This document shows positions 1 through 7,987 of a DNA stretch of 44,543 bases, in pieces. A program made the translations under genes and the position numbers. The first letter of the stretch is position 1, and every line of letters begins with the position of its first letter. Below the pieces are notes generated by a model. The model searched no databases and was not told the DNA's origin. It saw only the letters and a program-made list of their open reading frames with translations. This DNA is from Spartobacteria bacterium (GTDB lineage Bacteria; Verrucomicrobiota; Verrucomicrobiia; Chthoniobacterales; Terrimicrobiaceae), in contig CANMQB010000003.1 in assembly GCA_947499885.1 (NCBI GenBank), positions 1 to 44,543 of the forward strand. The letters run 5' to 3'.

Positions 1-150
1 AAAAGCCTGACGCGGCCCCAGACTCTCATGCAGCCCGGAAATAGTTCGCGAAAGAGCCGCCGCCCGCCGCGCGCTCTCCGAGCCGGTGGAGCCATAGCCA
101 CCCCCACCCTTCGGATTGTGAAAATGAGGAATAGTGACGAGAACTTTCAT
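1..150 (-). CDS. N-terminal fragment of a glycosyltransferase-like/hypothetical protein (cut by window edge)
   Basis: Reverse-strand ATG at 150 reads openly to the window edge: MKVLVTIPHFHNPKGGGGYGSTGSESARRAAALSRTISGLHESLGPRQAF. Next to another glycosyltransferase gene on the same strand. Confidence 0.5.
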   Translation of the reverse strand, partial: MKVLVTIPHFHNPKGGGGYGSTGSESARRAAALSRTISGLHESLGPRQAF

Positions 151-156
151 GCAAAA

Positions 157-260
157 TTAACCACAGAGGACACGGAGAAGAGATAAAATAAACCGCTCCT
201 ATTAAGAGTTGTTGTCCTCAATCCGCTCCTCTCTGTGGCCTCTGTGCGCTCTGTGGTCAA
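157..260. repeat. Imperfect inverted repeat made of CTCTGTG/CACAGAG units
   Basis: Left arm ttaaccacagaggacacggag (157-177); right arm ctctgtggcctctgtgcgctctgtggtcaa (231-260), approximately its reverse complement. Right arm is three 9-bp units. Confidence 0.65.
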
Positions 261-262
261 TT

Positions 263-1483
263 CTACCTCCGGGCATTCATCAGGCCAGACAGCCAGGCCA
301 GTTTTTGGCGGAGGCAGGAAGTCATGTCGTACTTTGCCACCACGGTTTCCCTCGCTTTTTGCCTCATCTGGTCAAACTCACGCGGCTTCGCCAGCACGCG
401 GTCGAGCGTGGCTGCGAGTTGGTCGGGCTTAAAAAAATCAACTAGAAGGCCATTGATTCCATCCGTGATGACCTCCTGCACTGGTGGGGTATTTGATCCC
501 ACAACGAGCGCGCCGCAGGACATCGCCTCCAGCATCGACCAGGAGAGCACAAATGGTCGAGTCAGGTAGATATGCGCCTTCGTGCATTGCAGGAGCTTCA
601 CGTATTCGCCGTAGGGCAGCGAACCCACAAAATGGGCACGCTCTGGATCAAGCGGGAATTTTTCCAGCAGGAGCTGCTTATAGGTTTTGCCGTCCGGCGC
701 TTTCTTTCCGTAGGCAACCCGGTCATCACCTGCGATGACGACATGAGCGTTTGGCCTGGCCTTCAGCAGGAGGTGCGCTGCCTCGATAAACTGCGGAAAG
801 CCTCGATACGGCTCCATGCCGCGCGTTGCGTAGGTCACAATTTCATCCACGCTGGAAAGGTCGAGCTTGCCATTCGCGAGTACCAATTTCCCACCCGGAT
901 TCGGTTGGAAGAAATTCGTATCGATGCCCTCATGCCCAATGATGAGATTCGAGCGCAGATGCACAGGAAATTGATCATACTGAAAACGCGTGGCGCAGAC
1001 CCCTCCATCACACGCTGCCAAATCCGCCAGCAGTGTCGCATTTTTCGAGCGAATCCGCGCCTCGTCATCGGCATTGATCGGGTCTGCCGGGTCAAAATCG
1101 CAATCAGTCCCGCGCGCATGATAAAACCATTCGAAATTCAGCGCCATCGGCGTGCGCGGAAAAACATCCTTTAAAAACAAGGTAGGCCCCCACCCCGCGT
1201 GGCCAAAAATCAAATCCGGTACGAACCCCTTGTTCCGAGCCTCCATGCAAGCCATGTAAGCTGCCTGACCATGCAGAATCGCCTGCTCATACCCTCTCAA
1301 ATAGTGATGCGTCTGCGGCGCGGGTTCCCGTTTGGGTTTGTAGATGAGCTTCTTCACTCCTGCAATCTCGCCATTGTCCGTATTCGTCAAAAAAACGACT
1401 TCATTTTGGGGATTCGCCGCCAGCACCTGGGCCACGGAGCGGAGTTGGGACGGAAAGTTCGGGTGGGTGAGAAGAAAACGCAT
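263..1483 (-). CDS. Glycosyltransferase family 4-like protein
   Basis: 406-aa ORF; C-terminal GT-B pattern HIYLTRPFVLSWSMLEAMSCGALVVGSNTPPVQEVITDGINGLLVDFF. Confidence 0.85.
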   Translation of the reverse strand: MRFLLTHPNFPSQLRSVAQVLAANPQNEVVFLTNTDNGEIAGVKKLIYKPKREPAPQTHHYLRGYEQAILHGQAAYMACMEARNKGFVPDLIFGHAGWGPTLFLKDVFPRTPMALNFEWFYHARGTDCDFDPADPINADDEARIRSKNATLLADLAACDGGVCATRFQYDQFPVHLRSNLIIGHEGIDTNFFQPNPGGKLVLANGKLDLSSVDEIVTYATRGMEPYRGFPQFIEAAHLLLKARPNAHVVIAGDDRVAYGKKAPDGKTYKQLLLEKFPLDPERAHFVGSLPYGEYVKLLQCTKAHIYLTRPFVLSWSMLEAMSCGALVVGSNTPPVQEVITDGINGLLVDFFKPDQLAATLDRVLAKPREFDQMRQKARETVVAKYDMTSCLRQKLAWLSGLMNARR

Positions 1484-1715
1484 GCGACAAAACGATTGTT
1501 CAATAGGAAAATATGGTCCAAAGAAAGTACAATTGTGGGTGGGCTGGTCACGAAGGAGAATCTGGGAAAAATCACTCCTAATTTTAAGGCGAACGATTGA
1601 GAGCGACCTGCCTCAGCACGCTCTTTTGATCTTAGAATGGAGAGATTTTGGCAAAGAGAGTTGATTTGCCCAGCGCGCTTGCGTCATCCCGTATCTGCGG
1701 CAAGAATGTGGTCTT

Positions 1716-2657
1716 GTGATTGCCTACTACGTTCACGATTTAAATCCATTTTTGATTCAGTTTAGTGAGGGCTTTGGTCTCCGCTGGTATGGCCTCGCTT
1801 ATGTGCTGGCTTTTGCATCGGCTTATGGGATTTGCCTGCACCTGGCGAGGCGGGGTTACTCGGACATTCCCGCTAAGGACGTCGGGGATTTCATCACTGG
1901 AACGGCGCTTTTTGGGGTTATTCTAGGTGGGCGGCTTGGGTACATGTTTTTTTACGATTGGCATAATTTCGTTGGGGACCCGTTGATATTTTTCAAGTTC
2001 TGGGATGGCGGGATGTCGAGCCACGGCGGGATTTTGGGGATCGTTGTGTTTACTTGGTTTTACTCACGGCGCAAAAAAATCCCATGGCTGAACATTGGTG
2101 ATAGCGCGGTTGTGGCGGCGCCTATCGGGCTTTTCCTCGGAAGGTGTGCGAATTTCATCAATGGCGAACTCTACGGTCGCGCGGCGTCGGTGCCTTGGGC
2201 GGTTCAGTTTCCAAAGGAACTCTATGAGGCCGCGCCTGAGACTGCTCGCCAAGTCTTGATGGAGACATCGCAGATCAATCCTGCTCTCACCAACATCACC
2301 CTTGTGATTGAGAACGCAGGCACATCGCCGGAATTGCATTCCGTTCTGGCGAAAAGCCTCACGCCACGGCATCCCTCGCAGATCTACGAAGCTCTTTTGG
2401 AGGGGGCTGTTCTCTTTGCGATTCTTTGGATTTTGAGAACACGTTTCCGTCTTCCTGACGGCATTCTGACGGGTGTCTTTTTCATCGCTTACGCGCTGCT
2501 GCGGATTGTCGGTGAAGTCTTCAGGGAACCCGATGCGCCGCTCACGCTCATGCTCACACGAGGACAATTCCTTTCGCTTTTCTTGGTGTTGATCGGTGTA
2601 GCGTTTCTGATTGCCGCAAAAATCCGTCCGACTTGGGCGCCGAATTTCCGCACATGA
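1716..2657 (+). CDS. lgt: Prolipoprotein diacylglyceryl transferase
   Basis: GTG start; Lgt motifs WYGLAY, GGRLGYMFFYDW, GGMSSHGGILG, GRCANFINGELYGR, RHPSQIYEALLEG. Confidence 0.96.
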   Translation: MIAYYVHDLNPFLIQFSEGFGLRWYGLAYVLAFASAYGICLHLARRGYSDIPAKDVGDFITGTALFGVILGGRLGYMFFYDWHNFVGDPLIFFKFWDGGMSSHGGILGIVVFTWFYSRRKKIPWLNIGDSAVVAAPIGLFLGRCANFINGELYGRAASVPWAVQFPKELYEAAPETARQVLMETSQINPALTNITLVIENAGTSPELHSVLAKSLTPRHPSQIYEALLEGAVLFAILWILRTRFRLPDGILTGVFFIAYALLRIVGEVFREPDAPLTLMLTRGQFLSLFLVLIGVAFLIAAKIRPTWAPNFRT

Positions 2658-3613
2658 AGAAGCTGGCGCTTTTTGCCCTACCGATTCTTGTGCTGGCTTT
2701 TTTTATGATGACGCAGATGCCCTCTTTCAAATCCACTCCTGAACCAGCGCTCTCCTTTGCAGAGGCATTGGCGAAATTTGAAACGCTGAGGCGCAATGAG
2801 TCGTCGCAGCCACTTCGCCCTGAGGGGGCGAGTCGCCTCATGCATCACGGGCAGCGGACGGACCGCGTCTTTGTGCTTCTCCACGGGCTCACAAACTGCC
2901 CAGAGCAATTTGTGCCGCTTGCAAAAATCCTCTATGCCAAAGGCGCAAACGTCGTGATTCCTCGGGCCCGCCTCGCGGGCTTTACAGATCGCCTCAACAA
3001 CGAGCAAGGCCACCAAACCGCTCAGGACCTCATCAATCAGGCCGATGTGGGCCTCGACATAGCCGCCGGTCTTGGAGACAGAGTCACGCTCATCGGGCTC
3101 TCAGGCAGCGCTGTGGCGGCGGGATGGATCGCACAGAACCGAGACGGAATCCACGATGTCGTGCTCATCTCGCCGTTTTTCGGCATGTATGGCGTGTCTC
3201 CTTCAGTCCTCGATGCGACCGCGATGACACTTTCCAAATTGCCGAATTTTTACCAATGGTGGGATGCGTCGAAAAAAGAGAACCTCCAAGGCCCGACCTA
3301 CGCCTACCCGCGCTTCGGAACCCACTGCATGGCCGATACAATCCATCTTTCGAGGGCTGTGAGAGCTAACCTCGAGAAGCTTCCACTACACGCAGAGCGG
3401 CTCGTTTTTTTAACCACTGCCAGCGACCGGGGGGCAAACAACGATCTGACAAATGCGATCTCCGATAGATTCAAAGCCCGGGAGGGATCAAGGGTCAGCA
3501 CCTACGAATTTCCGCAGGTCCTCGGCATCCCCCACGACATGATCGACCCCTCACAACCGGGTGCAAATACCGATCTGAGCTACTCAAAGATTCTCGAACT
3601 GGTCGAAATCTAA
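2654..3613 (+). CDS. Alpha/beta hydrolase with N-terminal membrane anchor/signal
   Basis: ATGA overlap with lgt; MKKLALFALPILVLAFF hydrophobic N-terminus; VFVLLHGLTNCPEQF and GLSGSAVAAGW nucleophile elbow. Confidence 0.8.
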   Translation: MKKLALFALPILVLAFFMMTQMPSFKSTPEPALSFAEALAKFETLRRNESSQPLRPEGASRLMHHGQRTDRVFVLLHGLTNCPEQFVPLAKILYAKGANVVIPRARLAGFTDRLNNEQGHQTAQDLINQADVGLDIAAGLGDRVTLIGLSGSAVAAGWIAQNRDGIHDVVLISPFFGMYGVSPSVLDATAMTLSKLPNFYQWWDASKKENLQGPTYAYPRFGTHCMADTIHLSRAVRANLEKLPLHAERLVFLTTASDRGANNDLTNAISDRFKAREGSRVSTYEFPQVLGIPHDMIDPSQPGANTDLSYSKILELVEI

Positions 3614-3618
3614 GTTTC

Positions 3619-3643
3619 AAAATCCACACAAGCGCGGATTTTT
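3619..3643 (+). terminator. Possible rho-independent terminator after hydrolase gene
   Basis: AAAATCC (3619-3625) pairs with GGATTTT (3636-3642), followed by T; between hydrolase stop and hpf start. Confidence 0.4.
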
Positions 3644-3680
3644 GCTGGAATGAAGGCGCTAGCAGTCGCAGATTGAAAGT

Positions 3681-4034
3681 ATGCAAATCCACATCACTCC
3701 GCGAAACATCACCCTCACTGGCGCCATCCACGAATTTGTGGCGGAAAAAATCAGCCACCTCGAGGGACATGGTGAAACGATTCTCGCTGCACACATCGTT
3801 CTTCTTCACAATCACGACCGGAAGAAACCCTACATCGTGAAAGTCCACCTCGCTCTCAGTGGGCCAGATATCCACGCCGAGGATGCAGAGGCTGATCTCT
3901 ACGTTGCGATTGATAAAGTCATCGACAAACTCTCACGCCAGATCAGCAAACTCAAAACCAAGAAAAAGGAACACGACAAACACCGCATCCAACAAAAACG
4001 CGAAGCGGAAAAACGCGGCTACAAGCGCCCGTAA
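3681..4034 (+). CDS. hpf: Short ribosome hibernation promoting factor/RaiA family
   Basis: 117 aa: MQIHITPRNITLTGAIHEFVAEKISHLE...DLYVAIDKVIDKLSRQISKLKTKKKEH, typical of HPF/YfiA. Confidence 0.92.
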   Translation: MQIHITPRNITLTGAIHEFVAEKISHLEGHGETILAAHIVLLHNHDRKKPYIVKVHLALSGPDIHAEDAEADLYVAIDKVIDKLSRQISKLKTKKKEHDKHRIQQKREAEKRGYKRP

Positions 4035-4040
4035 CCTCGC

Positions 4041-4787
4041 GTGGAGGACTACAAGGTCAAGCTCGATGTTTTCGAGGGTCCGCTCGATCTCTTGCTCTAC
4101 CTCATCAAGCGCGATGAGGTGGACATCTACGATGTATCGATCGAGCGGATCACGAAGCAGTACATGGCCTACCTCGAGGCCTTTCAGGTTCTAAATATCG
4201 AGTTGGCGGGAGAGTTCATCGTCATGGCGGCAAACCTCCTTTACATCAAAAGCCGCATGCTCCTCCCCGTCGACCAACAGATGGCAGAGGAAGATGCCGA
4301 GGCAGATGATCCGCGCTTTGAGCTCATCCGCCAGTTGATCGAGTATAAAAAATTCAAAGAGGCGGCTTCACTTTTGCGCGACAACGAGACAGCTCAACTC
4401 AATCTGTTTGCACGCGTGCCAGTGACACCTGACTTGGCGCCAGCGGAGAATCTTCTCGTGGAAGAGGTGGGCATTTTCGACCTCATCCATGCCTTTCAAA
4501 AAATCCTCAAGCGGCTTGAGAAAAAGCCGGAAGATCTCCGTCAGATTTTTGCAGAAAATTTTACGGTTTCAGATAAAATAGAACACGTTCTTCGCATGAC
4601 TCAGGAAGGCATTCCGCTCCGATTTGAGGAACTCTTTGCCGATGCTGCCAGCCGCACGGAAATCGTTGTCACTTTCCTAGCCATGCTGGAGCTCATCCGC
4701 CTCAAGCAACTCCGCGTGCGACAAGAAGCAGTCTGTGGCGATATCTGGATCGACCGAGTGAGCAATGCGCAACCCACCTTTGTATGA
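4041..4787 (+). CDS. scpA: Segregation and condensation protein A
   Basis: VKLDVFEGPLDLLLYLIKRDEVDIYDVSIERITKQYMAYL, ScpA signature; GTG start. Confidence 0.95.
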   Translation: MEDYKVKLDVFEGPLDLLLYLIKRDEVDIYDVSIERITKQYMAYLEAFQVLNIELAGEFIVMAANLLYIKSRMLLPVDQQMAEEDAEADDPRFELIRQLIEYKKFKEAASLLRDNETAQLNLFARVPVTPDLAPAENLLVEEVGIFDLIHAFQKILKRLEKKPEDLRQIFAENFTVSDKIEHVLRMTQEGIPLRFEELFADAASRTEIVVTFLAMLELIRLKQLRVRQEAVCGDIWIDRVSNAQPTFV

Positions 4788-5518
4788 TCGACGAATCTCC
4801 TAGCCCCGAGCCCCGCCTCCCACTCCACCGCATCATCGAGGCAATTCTTTTCGCTTCACAGAAGCCGGTTTCGGCTAAAGAACTCGCTTCCATTTTTAAA
4901 GGCGCAGCAGATGCCTCAAAAGACAATCCGGATATGGCCATGTTTGCCAAAGTGAAAGGTCCGCTGATCGAGGCGGCCATAGAGCAACTCGAGAGGGAAT
5001 ACTCGGAAACAGGGCGTTCCTTTGAAGTTCGGGAAAGCGCAGCCGGCTGGCAACTGGTGACACGCGCAGACTTCGCCCCGTGGCTGAGACAGCTTTTCCC
5101 AGAGAACCGCCAAGCACGACTCAGCGCCCCCGCCATGGAAACGCTTGCTATCATCGCCTACCGACAACCTATTACCCGGGCAGATATCGAAGCCGTGCGG
5201 GGCGTGGCGGTAGATGGCGTCATGCAGACACTTCTCGACCGCAATCTGGTCAGAATTGCGGGTCGCTCCGAGATCGCAGGCCGCCCCCTTCTTTACGAAA
5301 CTTCCCAGTTTTTCATGGACCACTTTGGATTGAAAAATCTGGATGACCTCCCAAACGCATCGGAACTCCGCCGCGTAGCGCTTCCAACAGCCGAGCCACC
5401 TGCCCCACCCGTGCATGAACCTCCTCCAGCCGAAACAGAAATCCTCGCTGCAGAGGCCCCGGTGAATGAGCATCCTCTTAACGAAGTGAACAGCGACGAG
5501 ACCCCCAACCATGAGTAA
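4784..5518 (+). CDS. scpB: Segregation and condensation protein B
   Basis: ATGA overlap with scpA; LSAPAMETLAIIAYRQPITRADIEAVRGVAVDGVMQTLLDRNLVRIAGRSEIAGRPLLYETSQFFMDHFGL. Confidence 0.95.
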   Translation: MIDESPSPEPRLPLHRIIEAILFASQKPVSAKELASIFKGAADASKDNPDMAMFAKVKGPLIEAAIEQLEREYSETGRSFEVRESAAGWQLVTRADFAPWLRQLFPENRQARLSAPAMETLAIIAYRQPITRADIEAVRGVAVDGVMQTLLDRNLVRIAGRSEIAGRPLLYETSQFFMDHFGLKNLDDLPNASELRRVALPTAEPPAPPVHEPPPAETEILAAEAPVNEHPLNEVNSDETPNHE

Positions 5519-6344
5519 CCTCGAAGAACTCCGCCTGCGCATCGACACACTCGATACCGAATTGCTTCGTCTCCTCAACGAACGGGCCACGCTTGCGAAG
5601 GAAATCGGAGTGATTAAAAACCGTGCCTCGCTTCCCATCTACTCCCCAGACCGCGAGATGAAACTGCTCCGGAGCCTTGTGAATAGAAGTACCGGACCGC
5701 TTCGTGCGGAATCCATTCGCGCCATTTACCGGGAGATCATGTCCGCCTCCCTCGCTCTGGAAAACGACATTGTCATTGCCTGCCTTGGCCCTTCCGGGAG
5801 CCCTACCCACCAGATTGCCATCTCCAAATTCGGTTCTAGCGTGCGCTACACACCCTCGCACTCGGTCACGGAGGTTTTGCAGCAGGTCAGTGCAAATCAT
5901 GCCGACTGCGGCGTTATTCCTCTTGAGGATCCAGCGCATGGTTTTGTCAACTCCACACTCGATGAACTGGCCACGACTGATCTCTCGATCTGTGCAGAAA
6001 TCGCCCCCGAGCCCGACGCATACGCTCCGGCGGCAGGAATGCGCCACATCATTCTTGGACGACAAATTAATGACCCTACAGGCCGCGACCAGACCATGAT
6101 CATGCTTCGCATCGAGAACAAGCCAGGCGCACTCGTTTCCGCATTGGAGCCTTTCCGAAAGATGCAATGCAACCTTGCCCACTTTGCAAGCCGCCCATCC
6201 CCCTCCGACGGCGAAGAGATATTTTTCTTTGTCCAAACGGATGGCCATCTCCACGATATCCAGAGCTCGAGCCTGCTCGACGAAGTCACCAGAAGCTGCC
6301 GCTCAGTAAAAATACTCGGGAGTTATCCCAAACCACAACCTTGA
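5511..6344 (+). CDS. Chorismate mutase/prephenate dehydratase-like protein with ACT domain; dehydratase domain shortened
   Basis: AroQ-type N-terminus (LRLRIDTLDTELLRLLNERATLAKEIGVIK...YREIMSASLALE), PDT-like GPSGSPTHQIAISKFG...GVIPLEDPAHGFVNSTLD, ACT-like IENKPGALVSALEPF. Only 277 aa. Confidence 0.88.
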   Translation: MSNLEELRLRIDTLDTELLRLLNERATLAKEIGVIKNRASLPIYSPDREMKLLRSLVNRSTGPLRAESIRAIYREIMSASLALENDIVIACLGPSGSPTHQIAISKFGSSVRYTPSHSVTEVLQQVSANHADCGVIPLEDPAHGFVNSTLDELATTDLSICAEIAPEPDAYAPAAGMRHIILGRQINDPTGRDQTMIMLRIENKPGALVSALEPFRKMQCNLAHFASRPSPSDGEEIFFFVQTDGHLHDIQSSSLLDEVTRSCRSVKILGSYPKPQP

Positions 6345-7156
6345 AAACCATTCTCGACACCATCCTCGAGGACGTGCGCCACGAAGTCGCTGCGGCCAAG
6401 AGCTCAGCACCCCTCTCGGAAATCCAAGCACGCCTTGCAGATGCCCCACCAGCGCGTGATTTTGCGGCCGCCCTCTCTTCAAGTTTCGGTCTCATCGCAG
6501 AAATCAAAGAGCGCTCACCAAGCGTGGGCCCCATGCGTGCTGATAATGTTCGGAATGCACCCGCAGCCTACGAGACATCTCCCCTCGTCAGGGCCGTCTC
6601 CGTTTTAACGAACCATACCCATTTTGGAATGGACATCCACCGACTTGCCGAAATCCGCAATCAGGTCTCCAAACCTATTTTGCGGAAAGATTTTTTTGTA
6701 GATGAATACCAAGTCTTCGAAGCCCGGGCATTCGGAGCGGATGCCATTCTACTCATGGCCAATGTCCTTGACGCTCCAACCATGCAGCGCCTGCACCAAC
6801 TGGCCCTTGAACTCGGCATGGAGGCACTTTTTGAAATTCATACTCTTGATGAAATCGCTACATTGCCATGCAAGGCACGCATTGTAGGCATCAATAGCCG
6901 AAAATTTAAAACAGACTCCGGCTTCGTTGCGTCAGGTCAATCCTCAGCGAAAGATTTCAGTTTGGACCCCCAAGTCTTCCATCTCGTGGACAAGCTTCCC
7001 GCCAACTCAATCCGAGTCGCTGAAAGCGGCATCTCTGCAGAAAATCTTTCCTCCCTGGCATCGGCTTTTCAGGCTGCTCTTGTGGGCACCTCCCTCCTGC
7101 GTGACGAACGCGGCATTCTCGCTGCCCTCCAAGATTTTGAAGCGACCATCAGCTAA
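6341..7156 (+). CDS. trpC: Indole-3-glycerol phosphate synthase
   Basis: Likely TTG start overlapping the upstream stop (ORF opens at 6167). Motifs EIKERSPSVG, LRKDFFVDEYQVFEARAFGADAILLM, GMEALFEIH, VGINSRKF, VAESGI, ALVGTSLLR. Confidence 0.93.
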   Translation: MKTILDTILEDVRHEVAAAKSSAPLSEIQARLADAPPARDFAAALSSSFGLIAEIKERSPSVGPMRADNVRNAPAAYETSPLVRAVSVLTNHTHFGMDIHRLAEIRNQVSKPILRKDFFVDEYQVFEARAFGADAILLMANVLDAPTMQRLHQLALELGMEALFEIHTLDEIATLPCKARIVGINSRKFKTDSGFVASGQSSAKDFSLDPQVFHLVDKLPANSIRVAESGISAENLSSLASAFQAALVGTSLLRDERGILAALQDFEATIS

Positions 7157-7536
7157 TGAGTCTCACCTTTAAAAACTCGACCACCAGAGGGCGCTACGTA
7201 GTTGTTTTTCTCCTCATGGCGTGTGGCATTGCCTTCCTGGCAACGGTTTGGAATTACCAGCGGAATCACATGTTCGCCACCGAAGCTACACTCACTTCGA
7301 ATGGCACCAAATCTCAGGTCACCGCAAACTTTCAACCAGAACCAAGAATTCAAATCGGCCAGCGCGTTGTTGTGAGCATTACCGGAGACTCCGCTGGAGC
7401 ACGCGGTGGGGAAATCACGAGTCTCACCCCAGAACGATTCGCAACCATTGAAATGGATGAACAAGTCCACGCCCCAGTCTCTTCAAAAGCGATCGTGAGC
7501 ATCGATGGAACAATCGCACCGCAACCAGCCCGTTAG
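7156..7536 (+). CDS. Hypothetical single-pass membrane protein, possibly HlyD-like barrel domain
   Basis: 126 aa; N-terminal TM (VVVFLLMACGIAFLATVW); FQPEPRIQIGQRVVVSI segment resembles membrane-fusion barrel domains; overlaps trpC stop by 1 nt. Confidence 0.55.
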   Translation: MSLTFKNSTTRGRYVVVFLLMACGIAFLATVWNYQRNHMFATEATLTSNGTKSQVTANFQPEPRIQIGQRVVVSITGDSAGARGGEITSLTPERFATIEMDEQVHAPVSSKAIVSIDGTIAPQPAR

Positions 7537-7585
7537 GACTTTTCCACCCCGTTTCAAATCAATCGAAAATGTTGTAATAAAAGTA

Positions 7586-7613
7586 TTGCATCGTGTTCGT
7601 TAACTCCTAGAAT
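7586..7613 (+). promoter_or_regulatory. Predicted sigma70-like promoter for HU gene
   Basis: TTGCAT (7586-7591), 16-bp spacer, TAGAAT (7608-7613), about 33 bp before the ATG at 7646. Confidence 0.5.
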
Positions 7614-7645
7614 ACCGACTTCACAAAAACACACTCCCTATAAAT

Positions 7646-7966
7646 ATGGCTAACCTCACCAAACGAGATCTGGTAATGCAGATCAGCAAAAAAACAGGAC
7701 TCACTCAGCAAGAAGTATTCAGCGTGATCCAACTCACGTTGGACGGCATCACTGATGCCCTCTCAACTGGTCGCGATGTGGAACTCCGCAACTTCGGTGT
7801 TTTTGAAGTTCGTTTGACCAAATCCCGTGTGGGTCGTAATCCAAACAAACCCGAACACGACGTGGTCATCCCCGCTCGCGCTACAGTGAAATTCAAGTCC
7901 GGAAAAATCATGCGTCAGCGTGTACTTCTCCGCACGGATGAACTGCGCGTCAACACAAGCGCCTAG
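7646..7966 (+). CDS. HU/IHF family DNA-binding protein
   Basis: MANLTKRDLVMQISKKTGLTQQEVFSVIQLTLDGITDALSTGRDVELRNFGVFEVRLTKSRVGRNPNKPEHDVVIPARATVKFKSGK. Confidence 0.95.
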   Translation: MANLTKRDLVMQISKKTGLTQQEVFSVIQLTLDGITDALSTGRDVELRNFGVFEVRLTKSRVGRNPNKPEHDVVIPARATVKFKSGKIMRQRVLLRTDELRVNTSA

Positions 7967-7987
7967 GAACCCAGCCGATATCCACGG

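Noticed and set aside
157-260. CTCTGTG repeats as a CRISPR array
   Set aside because: Units are about 9 bp with no spacers, and no cas genes occur in the window.
4916-5638. 240-aa ORF on - strand opposite scpB
   Set aside because: Shadow ORF; ScpB reading frame is clear.
5478-6254. 258-aa ORF on - strand opposite the pheA-like gene
   Set aside because: No recognisable domain; shadow of a well-supported coding region.
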